Below, piece after piece: positions 25,753-34,425 of a stretch of 64,000 nucleotides of DNA. The stretch is from Megaustenia siamemsis (lineage: Eukaryota > Mollusca > Gastropoda > Stylommatophora > Ariophantidae): NCBI GenBank assembly GCA_032433765.1, contig JAVIAB010000160.1, positions 20,344,115 to 20,408,114 on the forward strand. The letters are read 5' to 3'. Under the pieces are notes generated by a model. That model made no database searches. It saw only the letters and a list, made by a program, of their open reading frames with translations, and was not told the origin of the DNA. The position numbers and the translations under genes were made by a program. Each line of letters starts with the position of its first letter. The first letter of the stretch is position 1.

Positions 25753-28700
25753 TTAGTCCTCGGACCTGCTCATTACCTCCCGTTTCTTTTCTGTTGGTGC
25801 GTCGTCAGAAGACAATTCAAACTGTCGTTTTGCAGTTCGGTCCGGTGTTTCTTCCACAGTCTCATAACCTGCTGAGTAATTTAATTCTTCGTATTGTGTG
25901 TCGTCGATTCTGCCTTCCTCCTGTTCTATTCTGTGTTGCCTATCGTCTAACCGTCGCCTTAGTTCAGGTATAGGTATATCGCTATCTCCGGAGGAGTGTG
26001 ATCTCAGCCTTTTCAACCGTCGCTTGGCTCTTTTCTCTTGTCTTTCTAGCCTCCTCCTCCGAGCCTGGCGCGTATTTTGGAATGGGGCCTCGTGTTCTGA
26101 CTCGCCATTGGGTGTAGATTCCGGCGCACTAGAGTCTGCAGGGCTCATTCTTTCTGGTGCTAAAGTTTCCTTCTCTCGGATCGCAACGAGGTCATTGTCG
26201 ATGTCCGGTTCACTCTCGCTTTCCGAATAGGAGGTCATAGAGTCCCTTCTTGGTACCGCATAGTTCACCCCACGCGGGTGTCGACTAGAGGTGTTTTCTG
26301 CACGTTCACATTCGGCCCACAACTGGTCGTCTGCCCGTAAATATCGTACGTGCGTCCGGAGGAGTTTGTTCTTTAGTTGATGTTTAATTTGATAGGTGAC
26401 TGGACCTCTTTGCGCTACTACTACGTACCCGCTTTCCCATCGTGGTTCCAATTTGGAACTGAGGTGTTGTTTTCGATAGAATACTTTGTCGCCCACTTTA
26501 AAATGCGGTGGCTCATCTGTACCTGTTCGCTTGTTTCTCCTTTCCTCCGCCTTCTTGAGGTTTTCCCACACTATTCTTTGAGCACGGTGCATTTCCTCTA
26601 GTGTTGTCTCTAGAACGTCCTCGCCGTAGTATTTCCGTCTGGGTCGTAGCAAATTGTCAAGAGGTAGCATGGGCTCCCTTCCGAACAGCAGAAAATACGG
26701 CGATAACTTCGTGCTCTCGTTTTTGTTGATACGAATCGCTGAGAGGGCATGGTTTAAGACTACATCCCACTCCTTTTGTCCATCACTGGTTGATTTGGCC
26801 AGCACATCGTTTAATGTCCTGTGCTGCCTTTCGTTGATGCCATTCGCTTGGGGATTGTAGATAGAAGTGGTGATGTGTTGGATATTGAGCTTACGCATCG
26901 TTTGCTCAAATAGCACGCTGGTGAACTCGCCCCCATTGTCCGTGAGTATGATCTGCGGGCATCCGTATCGTGGAAGGAATTCGTTGAGCAATATGTCCGT
27001 CACGGTACTGCTACTCTTATCTGCAACTGGGAAGCTTTCCGGCCAGCGACTATAGCAGTCGGTGAAGTGTACAATATACTTGTTTCCTGACGCCGTCCTC
27101 GGATACGGCCCAGTCAGATCTATGCTAACTTTCTGCATAGGAAAAAACTGCTTGTCCATTGTCTGGAGCGGACATTTTATCATTTGCATATTTCTGAGTT
27201 TGCACGTCCTACATTTATAAACGTGCTCGTACACATCATGAAACATACGTGGCCAGTAATATTTTAAGGCGATGGCGTCTAGAGTTTTGTCCCTTCCTAC
27301 ATGTCCGTTCCCTTCATGGTAGCTTTCCAGGACTTGCGTACGATACTCTAGGGGCACATATACTTTGCATCGAGGACCGTTGTCCTTTTGGGAAATAAAA
27401 CAAAGGGTTCCGTCCTTTTCATCGATTCGAAACCTCTTCCACTTATCTAAATTCTTGTTGATCAATAGATCATCTATTATCTTCTTCATCTCCGGGTCTT
27501 CTTCTTGTTTCGCTCTAACTATGGGTTCTTCTAATACTATGTCTGTATCCCCAACCGCTTCTGCCAACTCTACTTCTGTCTGTTCTGGGCTGTCTTGTTC
27601 CTCAATTCTGTCCGTGTTTATCACATTTACCTGCAGATTTCTGTCGTCGATCTCTGGTTCCCCTTCGTCCTTATCATCTTCCCCATTCCTCGCATATGGG
27701 ATCCTAGACAGGAGATCGGCGCAGGTGTTTTCTGTGCCGGGTATGTACTCGACTCGTGCGTCATAGCCCTGAAGATTCAACGCCCAAGTCTGTATCTTCC
27801 TGTTTTGTACTGGAGCTTCCAGCATGGCTCTCAGTGGCTTATGGTCAGTTCTAATAATAAATCTAGTGTTGCGTAGGTAAAAATCCAATTTCTGCAACGC
27901 GTAGTGAATGGCGAAGGCTTCCTTCTCTACCGTTGACCAATTCCGCTGTGACTTGCTAAGTTTGTGAGACAGGAAGTAGATGGGTTTCTCATTACGGATT
28001 CCAGGTATTAGTTCACTTCCTTCGCTGCTGAGTTGCACCAGACAGGCGCCTACTGCCTGGTCGGAGGCGTCCGTATACAGTATCATTTCCTTCCCTACAT
28101 CGGGGTGTGAAAGAAGAGGGATCGTGGATAGCGCTTCCTTTAAGGAGTCGAAGGCTCGTTGACATTCCTTCGTCCATTTGAACCTAGCAAATTTTCTCGT
28201 CAGCGCGATTAGCGGTTCTGCAATTTCGGAAAAGTTGGGGATGAACCTTCTGTAGTACCCACACATTCCTATAAAACTCCTGATCTCCCTGACCTTGGTG
28301 GGACTGGCCATACCCTTAATCACCTTGACTTTGTCTCCGTCTGGTTTTATGCCATCTCTGCTGATTACGAATCCTAAATAGTTGGTTTCAGTCTTTACGA
28401 ACTCACATTTACTGATTTTTAGTTTCACTGAGTGTCTCCTCAGTCTCTCAAACACTAGTTCTAAGTGTTTCAGGTGGTCCTTAATATCCCCAGAGGTGTA
28501 GACCAGAATGTCGTCTATGTAAGCTAAAGCGAATTTTTGCATCCCTGCTAGCACCTCGTTCATAAGACCCATAAAAGTTGCCGGAGAGTTCTTTAGTCCA
28601 AAGGGCATGACGTTCCATTCAAAGCTGCCTATATGAGTGCTAAAGGCTGTGCGTTCACGTGACTTCTCGTGGACCCCTATGCTCCAAAAGCCGGATTTTG

Positions 28701-29460
28701 CATCAAGGCGAGTCATATACTTAACCCCATTTAACATGCCTAAGATGTCATCTATTAAGGGCATTGGATGTGAGATGGTTTTCGTGATTTTGTTAAGGGC
28801 TCTATAGTCACAGCAAAATCTTTGTGTACCATCCTTCTTTGTGACTAGTACTATCGGTGAGGACCAGGCAGACTTGCTCCTTCTTATTAAGCCTGCTTCG
28901 AGCATGTCCTCTATGGCCTTTTCCACTACTTCTCGATCCTTCAATGGAGTCCTATATGGTCTTGAGCTAATTGGTAGTGCATCTCCAGTGTCTATCTCCA
29001 GCTCTGTGGTCGTGGTTCGGCCCAGTTCAAAGTCATTTAAGGCAAAGACATCATGGTGTTTTAGTATCAATGGTTCGATGCAATTTTTATGTTCGTCACC
29101 TGTGTTTAATTGAGCCACCAAATCCCTCTTCCTTTCTTCGGTTAGTAATTTATCATCGACCTTCATCACTCGCGTCTGTGTGGGCTCCACTCTTTTCCAT
29201 TCTCTTCTTCCGTCATGCCGATTCACCTTGCCATCTCGGTAAAACCACCCCGATACGTGTGGCTGTCGCAGTGAGCCCATCCGGTTAGTTTTCCGTTCGT
29301 ACTGGTTGTCCCGATAATTGTGGTTCCTCCGGTTCCCGTTACTTAACCTACCTCTGTCTACCATAGCTAACTGTCCTGGCCTGTCGTGCCCGGTATCTAG
29401 TGCTGCGATTACACATCCCTTCTTGAGTTTTACAGTCTTCCCCGTACTGTTGAGTATCAT
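25753..29460 (-). CDS. pol: Pol of the gypsy element: RT-RNase H-integrase
   Basis: 1235-aa uninterrupted ORF. An N-terminal Arg-rich region is followed by the RT (about 150-360) with catalytic YIDDILVY near 314-321; RNase H (about 455-560) with LYTDASD, an Glu in STVEKEAFAI, and RTDHKPL; an H2C2 integrase finger (H-x3-H...C-x2-C, about 695-740); and the DDE integrase core with SIDLTGP, TDNGGEF and INERQH. A GPY/F-like segment (ESGYVVVAQRGPVTYQIK) follows. A C-terminal tail of over 150 residues is rich in Arg/Lys and then acidic. No stop or frameshift interrupts the catalytic domains. Confidence 0.95.
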   Translation of the reverse strand: MILNSTGKTVKLKKGCVIAALDTGHDRPGQLAMVDRGRLSNGNRRNHNYRDNQYERKTNRMGSLRQPHVSGWFYRDGKVNRHDGRREWKRVEPTQTRVMKVDDKLLTEERKRDLVAQLNTGDEHKNCIEPLILKHHDVFALNDFELGRTTTTELEIDTGDALPISSRPYRTPLKDREVVEKAIEDMLEAGLIRRSKSAWSSPIVLVTKKDGTQRFCCDYRALNKITKTISHPMPLIDDILGMLNGVKYMTRLDAKSGFWSIGVHEKSRERTAFSTHIGSFEWNVMPFGLKNSPATFMGLMNEVLAGMQKFALAYIDDILVYTSGDIKDHLKHLELVFERLRRHSVKLKISKCEFVKTETNYLGFVISRDGIKPDGDKVKVIKGMASPTKVREIRSFIGMCGYYRRFIPNFSEIAEPLIALTRKFARFKWTKECQRAFDSLKEALSTIPLLSHPDVGKEMILYTDASDQAVGACLVQLSSEGSELIPGIRNEKPIYFLSHKLSKSQRNWSTVEKEAFAIHYALQKLDFYLRNTRFIIRTDHKPLRAMLEAPVQNRKIQTWALNLQGYDARVEYIPGTENTCADLLSRIPYARNGEDDKDEGEPEIDDRNLQVNVINTDRIEEQDSPEQTEVELAEAVGDTDIVLEEPIVRAKQEEDPEMKKIIDDLLINKNLDKWKRFRIDEKDGTLCFISQKDNGPRCKVYVPLEYRTQVLESYHEGNGHVGRDKTLDAIALKYYWPRMFHDVYEHVYKCRTCKLRNMQMIKCPLQTMDKQFFPMQKVSIDLTGPYPRTASGNKYIVHFTDCYSRWPESFPVADKSSSTVTDILLNEFLPRYGCPQIILTDNGGEFTSVLFEQTMRKLNIQHITTSIYNPQANGINERQHRTLNDVLAKSTSDGQKEWDVVLNHALSAIRINKNESTKLSPYFLLFGREPMLPLDNLLRPRRKYYGEDVLETTLEEMHRAQRIVWENLKKAEERRNKRTGTDEPPHFKVGDKVFYRKQHLSSKLEPRWESGYVVVAQRGPVTYQIKHQLKNKLLRTHVRYLRADDQLWAECERAENTSSRHPRGVNYAVPRRDSMTSYSESESEPDIDNDLVAIREKETLAPERMSPADSSAPESTPNGESEHEAPFQNTRQARRRRLERQEKRAKRRLKRLRSHSSGDSDIPIPELRRRLDDRQHRIEQEEGRIDDTQYEELNYSAGYETVEETPDRTAKRQFELSSDDAPTEKKREVMSRSED

Positions 29461-29462
29461 TA
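29458..29462 (-). promoter_or_regulatory. TAATG stop/start overlap between protease and Pol
   Basis: The protease TAA and the Pol ATG share one A. The Pol frame has a stop only a few codons upstream of this ATG, and no good slippery heptamer is seen in the short overlap. Termination-reinitiation is therefore the simpler reading. UAAUG coupling is known from the SART1 non-LTR element and from some viruses. Confidence 0.6.
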
Positions 29463-30074
29463 TGGGAAGTTATTGTCTCGGGCTATGGTTACTATTCCCT
29501 CAATAACATTCAGTCCGGGTTCTTCTAATATATATGAGTTGCCGAGTCCCTTTGTCCGGACTATTCTTACTGATTGTGAATCGCTATTCCCGGTGGTTTT
29601 TGCTGGTACGATGTTCACCGTGTTGGGCTTTAATGCCACTGTTCTTCTAGATCTCACCAGGCTGGCAATGTGTAGGTCATTTTCCATGGTAACCCATTCT
29701 TTCCCCACCTTAATTTTCCTAAGATCAAAATAGATTCTCACCCCTCTCCTGAAGAGGAAGTCTCTCCCCAGTATCATTGATCTGGATAATCCTCGTATTA
29801 CTCTAAATTGTTGTCTCCATATGGTATTTCCTATCCGTAGATCCAAGACGGTAGTTCCCACTACTTGTAGAGTCCCTCCATTAGCTGACATTAACCGGTC
29901 GTCGGACTTCTTTAATTTAAACTGCTTCCTCAGCGTTCTGTAAACGGTGTCCTTTATAACACTCACCTCGGCTCCCGTATCAATTAAAGCCCTAAACCTA
30001 CACTTATCTACCTTTACCGTACATGAACTAGGATCTCCTGTAAGTTCTTCTTGTTCTCCAGACCTATATCTCAT
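29460..30074 (-). CDS. pro: Aspartic protease of the gypsy element (own frame)
   Basis: 204 aa counted from an internal ATG; the frame is open to about 30134, so expression is probably by frameshift from Gag. It contains the retropepsin motif, FRALIDTGAEVSVIKD, near residues 27-42, and a flap/C-terminal region ending in SMILGRDFL. It lies in a frame separate from both Gag and Pol. The stop TAA overlaps the Pol ATG as TAATG at 29458-29462. Confidence 0.85.
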   Translation of the reverse strand: MRYRSGEQEELTGDPSSCTVKVDKCRFRALIDTGAEVSVIKDTVYRTLRKQFKLKKSDDRLMSANGGTLQVVGTTVLDLRIGNTIWRQQFRVIRGLSRSMILGRDFLFRRGVRIYFDLRKIKVGKEWVTMENDLHIASLVRSRRTVALKPNTVNIVPAKTTGNSDSQSVRIVRTKGLGNSYILEEPGLNVIEGIVTIARDNNFP

Positions 30075-30112
30075 TACATCCCTCCTGGCGGTCTGGGTTC
30101 TGGAGCGATGCT

Positions 30113-31045
30113 TTAGTTTCCCCGATTCCCTTGACTACTTACCCGTCCTGGGTAATTCTTAGACGTCACACTATTACGTGCTCTACAGTCCCTAGCAATG
30201 TGACCTACCCTGTTGCAATTGTAACACCTTCGTTGCTCTCCAATGAGGTCGACTCTTCTAGACTGTTCCCATCTCACTCCACTCCAGCGACGTCTACCGT
30301 GGTCGACCTCCATAGGGGCATGTTCCAGTTCTCTCGGTTGTTCTATTCTTCGGGTCCTATGATTTAGTTCTCTTATCTGTTCTCTCCGGGGGCTTCTATA
30401 TCCTTGATGTGGTTGACCACGAAATTCATCTTGAGTCGGTAGCCTTTCTCTTAAGTTTTCTTCCGCTCTGGCTAGATCTAATGCTCGATCGAGCGTGTCG
30501 GGGCCCTTCCTAAAAAGGTGCATTTTTAACCCCGTCTCTACTAGCCCGTCTATAAACATGGCCGTCAATTGTCCTTGCACAATTGGGTCGTTCATGTTTT
30601 GATTCATGTACGCCTTTTCTGCTAGGCTTAGCAACCTGTCGCTGTAAGCTTGTACTGATTCTTGTGCTTCTTGTTTGACCTTCCTCAGCTTGATGAACAT
30701 GTACTGTGCATCTCCGTCGTTTGAGAATCTCTTCTGTAGTTCCTTCTTGACCATTGGCCATTCTTCGACGGGCACCTGTTCTATCCTTCTCCTCAGAAAT
30801 TCTGAGACTCCGTCAGAACTAGTCTGGAATGCTATATTTCGCATCTCATTTGGAGGTATGTGCGATATATAGGCAAACTTCTCAATCTCAGTTATCCATC
30901 TTTTGAAGTTTGCCTGTTCCCCGCTGTAGTTCTGTATACCCGCGTATACCCCTTGATTGGTTATGGCGGTGCTCAATTTATTTAACACCCCTCCTATCTG
31001 TTTTATCATGTCGTTAGTAGCCTCCAACGTCTCGTTAGGTTCCAT
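30113..31045 (-). CDS. gag: Gag of the gypsy element
   Basis: 310-aa uninterrupted ORF. Structural polyprotein that packages element RNA in the cytoplasm. The N-terminal half contains the retrotransposon-Gag type helical region (FKRWITEIEKFAYISH near residues 47-62). A single CCHC zinc knuckle, CYNCNRVGHIARDC, lies near the C-terminus in an Arg-rich region. The ORF ends with a TAA that directly follows the heptamer GGGAAAC (30116-30122), whose phase fits -1 frameshifting into the protease frame. Confidence 0.9.
   Translation of the reverse strand: MEPNETLEATNDMIKQIGGVLNKLSTAITNQGVYAGIQNYSGEQANFKRWITEIEKFAYISHIPPNEMRNIAFQTSSDGVSEFLRRRIEQVPVEEWPMVKKELQKRFSNDGDAQYMFIKLRKVKQEAQESVQAYSDRLLSLAEKAYMNQNMNDPIVQGQLTAMFIDGLVETGLKMHLFRKGPDTLDRALDLARAEENLRERLPTQDEFRGQPHQGYRSPRREQIRELNHRTRRIEQPRELEHAPMEVDHGRRRWSGVRWEQSRRVDLIGEQRRCYNCNRVGHIARDCRARNSVTSKNYPGRVSSQGNRGN
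30116..30122 (-). promoter_or_regulatory. Candidate -1 ribosomal frameshift heptamer GGGAAAC
   Basis: In the Gag frame it reads G GGA AAC followed at once by the TAA stop, an exact X XXY YYZ slippery heptamer. Shifting back one base enters the protease frame, which is open from about 30134. The same heptamer type is used by some retroviruses for gag-pro. Downstream RNA structure was not checked. Confidence 0.75.
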
Positions 31046-31857
31046 ATTGTTGTTAATACTAGAGATTCTTGTTGACCACTTAACTTCTCGTCTTACTTAT
31101 TCTTTCTACTTAAATCGTTATAACATATATATACCAACAAGAATTAAGGTAAAGAAAAAAATTGTACTTCCTAAACAAACTGGGTACCTCTGCGCCTTCT
31201 TAATAATTAATAAATTTGTTCGCTAGCAAAACACACGCACACACACACGTTTAGATAAGTCAAAGCCTTTCTACTTTCTTCCACTAACACTCAAGAAAAA
31301 ACTTATTTACTTCACACAACCTTGTTACAACATATATGCATCTCTAAAATATATAAGAAAAATCCAACTTACATGCTTCTGAAGTCCATGGAATACCTAA
31401 CACACCTTATAACATCCTAAAAACTACACAATAATATACTCATTTAAAACAATAATTAACTACTTAGTCTTTTTTTTCAGGTTCTCAACGTGGACATCAG
31501 TTTTCACATAAGGCATAAGGTTCTCTTTGCTGTCCGATGCATTTCACATTTATTTCAAACACAAGTAATCTTTCACCTCCGGAATAGTAAAAAGTCGCGA
31601 ACTGACAGCTTCTCTAGTGTTTTTTTTTCACAATGTGTTCTGTATAGTAAATATAGTGTTTTTCTTATAATTTCTTGGCTGCTCGGTGGCACTCGTTGCT
31701 GTAAGTATGTAGGTTTACGCTGGAAGTGCGTAGGTTTACGCTGGAAGTGCGTAGATGGACGTCAGAGTTGGTTAAGAGAAAATTCTTACTTTTTTTTCTT
31801 CCAGGTCCTTCTTTAAAAGAATAAAATCCTGCGTCACGGCAACAGAACGTAATGTGA
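31046..31857 (-). other. Gypsy leader between 5' LTR and Gag
   Basis: About 0.8 kb with no long ORF on the coding strand. It holds a CA-rich run near 31226-31249 and a 21-bp unit (GTAGGTTTACGCTGGAAGTGC) present twice in tandem near 31708-31750. Confidence 0.6.
31825..31844 (-). promoter_or_regulatory. Candidate primer-binding site (tRNA-His-like)
   Basis: On the plus strand this reads AATCCTGCGTCACGGCAACA, close to the 3' end of animal tRNA-His (AATCCTGGTCACGGCA-CCA type) with one extra base and one mismatch. It lies 13 bp inside the 5' LTR, which is an unusual offset. No TGG directly abuts the LTR. The tRNA match is from general knowledge and was not searched. Confidence 0.45.
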
Positions 31858-32973
31858 TGTTGCAGGACTTCTTCATGCTTCTTTCTGACTTACTACTTGT
31901 TCTTTCCTTGGAGACACACATATATAACTCATCAACCTTTTTAAACAAGTATAAACAACGTTTTTATTGGTGTTACTTGACATAGCCTATCGGCGATGAT
32001 GAATTGTCAAATAACGTTTGTGTGTGGCAGTTTCGTATTCATAAAGTTCTATCTGTGGTTATCTATCTATCTTGTTGACCGTTTACTCCGTATAGTATTC
32101 TTAAGTACATCTGCCTGTCTCTTTCTGATAGTGCTGAGGAACTAGTATCTGAATGTGCTCAGTCTGGCCGAGTGTGGCCGAATTGTATCGAGTCTGGCTG
32201 AGTGTAGCCGAGTCTCACTGAGTGTAGCTGAATGTCTCTCTGAGTCTCTGGCCGACCGTCCGTTTCAGTCAAGCCCTGGCTTCTTAGTCTTCCTCTAGCT
32301 ACTGCCCCTCGCCAAAGCATTCTGGGCATCTCTAGTTCCCAGGGTCTCAGCGTTAAGTCCCCGGTGACCACACCCCCCGACCACTGATACGGCCTAACCT
32401 ACGTCTGTTGACCGTCACTACTTCTTAACTCCGCCTTTCTTGACCATGTCCATAGTTTATTACTTTAATCGACAACCTGTCAATCTTCTCAAACCTTTTC
32501 CCACAACTAAAAACCTACAACATAACTCCTCCCTTGGCCCTTTGTTTTACGCGGGGCAGTTTAATTGTCCGCTTTCATCTCAGGTCTTCTCTGGACTTCA
32601 AGGCGTCCGCCGATATAAGAGTTTCCGGTCTAGTCTTAGTGATACTCTACTCCGTGTCCACACCTGCGCGACTGGAGCTTATCAACTGCTTCGTCGCGTT
32701 ACATAACTTACAAGCTTCAGACTGGACATATGTGCGCCTATACCTGTAATCTAAGAGTTGATTACGACTCAGCGGCTGAGTTGGGTAGACTTAACGTCTC
32801 CTTGCTAATCCTCTGAAGATTGTCTTTTCTACGCCGCCTAAAACTATCCTACCTCAACGCCGCCTAAAACTATCCTACCTCACATCGTCATCGCATCATT
32901 CTTTTATTCTTCTGTCTATCGTCATATTCTTCTATTCTTCCATTATCGCCCATGACTGAGTCACACTGTAACA
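31858..32973 (-). repeat. 5' LTR of the gypsy element
   Basis: Direct copy of 22884-23999 with the same length and termini. As the upstream LTR in the coding direction it should carry the promoter. I could not identify a convincing TATA box by eye. Confidence 0.95.
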
Positions 32974-33099
32974 CAACAACCAGACAGAAAGCTTGTTCTA
33001 CAAGACCAGGGTGGGGAACTGTTATGGTTGGCCCTGGTATCACTGCAAACAAATTAAAATCCATAATTGCTCAACCGCCTGTGCCGTCTTATACAAAGT

Positions 33100-33470
33100 C
33101 TATGTCAATAGAAATGAGAAAGAGAGTTCATCAGAGCTATATAGGGTCAATTCTGACCTATGGAAGTGAATCATGGACAGTAAACAAATGAAAAGATGAT
33201 TAGAGGCAAAAGAGATTGGATTTCTCAGAAGAATGTTTGAAATTCCCTGGGCAGCCACCAGAAAAAAAATCACCATTTTTCAGGCACATCAGGAAGAGGA
33301 AAGTTGGAATACTTGGTTACAAGTGGCAAAATACAGGGAAAAGAGATTGTTGACGACAGAGAGAAGATACTAGATAGCATGGAAAAGTCAACAACAAAAT
33401 TGATACAATGTACCGTGAATAGATTATTGTGGAAGGACTGATTGCCTACAATATGGATATGGCATGATGA
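33100..33470 (+). mobile_element. LINE family A2 3' fragment
   Basis: Plus strand: KSMSIEMRKRVHQSYIGSIL then TYGSESWTVNK, followed by frame-broken C-terminal sequence and an ATG-repeat tail. It is flanked by pieces resembling 6440-6610. Confidence 0.7.
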
Positions 33471-33639
33471 TGAATGTTACATTTAAGTGGTAGTAATTTT
33501 TACTATAGTATCGCAAACACGCCAGTCACATATAGGTATCATAATTAGAGTTAAGAAAAGTTAAGACGAGTACTTGAAATACCATCCTGTTTCATTGCAG
33601 ATTGGATTTTTGCTCTAGTCTAAATTCCCATTGGAATTG

Positions 33640-33950
33640 GATAAAAAAACAAATGATAAAGTCTAAAAAAGTCTTGGAACAACTAAAAATGAAAAGAGAA
33701 CTACTAAATACAATTTAAACAAGACAAATGAGATTTTTGGGACATGTCATCATGTAGGACACAGAATCCTTCTAAAAGTAATCTTGGAAGGGAAAAACCA
33801 AGATAAAAGAGACAGAGGCAGACCAAGACTAACATGGGCAAGTAACATCAAAAGATGGACTAGTCAGCCTATGACAACCTGCACCATCAAAGCAAGAGAC
33901 AGAGCGGATGCGGCGCTCCATGATTTAAGCAACTCAATGATGAAGATGAA
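33640..33950 (+). mobile_element. LINE family C 3' fragment
   Basis: Contains [16 protein letters not shown] and [20 protein letters not shown] readings with stops, matching the cleaner copy at 52745-53342. Confidence 0.7.
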
Positions 33951-34425
33951 ATTCCCATAAAAATAAAAACTGAACGTTGAATGACATTTACCAGCAGTAT
34001 CAAAAAGTTACTAAACAAATAATATATGGGTAAAATCCTAGTTTAGTTATATAAATTATTTTCGAAAGAGTAATGCCCCCTTGAGCAACATCATTGCACT
34101 TTATTTGGACCCCTAGTTGTAGAGATGAATTAGTCTTTTGTTTCTCTTATTTAGAGATTAGTTAGACAAGATAACAGAACAGAAAATTGAAGCCTTTGAA
34201 GTGTGGATTCATAGAAGAATAGATAGAATTGAATGGAAAGAAAAGAGAACAAATGAAGTTTTAGACAACTAAAAATTAAATGAGAATTACTAAACACAAT
34301 TGTGAATTAGTACCTAACAAGACAAATGACATTTTTGGGGCATGCTAAAAGACACAACAGCCTACACTAAGAATAAAGTAATATTGGAAGTGAAAATACA
34401 GGGTAGCAGAGGCAGACTAATACTA

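Larger units (their letters stand above)
22884..32973 (-). mobile_element. Complete Ty3/gypsy LTR retrotransposon, apparently intact
   Basis: A 10,090-bp element coding on the minus strand. LTRs at 31858-32973 (5') and 22884-23999 (3') are both 1116 bp, run TG...CA, and look identical wherever I compared them. A 4-bp target duplication CAAC flanks it (22880-22883 and 32974-32977). Order in its own sense: 5' LTR, possible tRNA-His primer site, 0.8-kb leader, Gag, protease, Pol (RT-RNase H-integrase), about 1.7 kb without a long ORF, purine tract, 3' LTR. RT, RNase H, then integrase is the Ty3/gypsy order. No env-like ORF is seen. It lies between the divergent TRMT13 and RAD23 genes, 0.9 kb upstream of the TRMT13 ATG. 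Confidence 0.95.

Noticed and set aside
25898..29733. Many plus-strand ORFs of 60-133 aa
   Set aside because: They are shadows opposite the gypsy Pol and protease genes.
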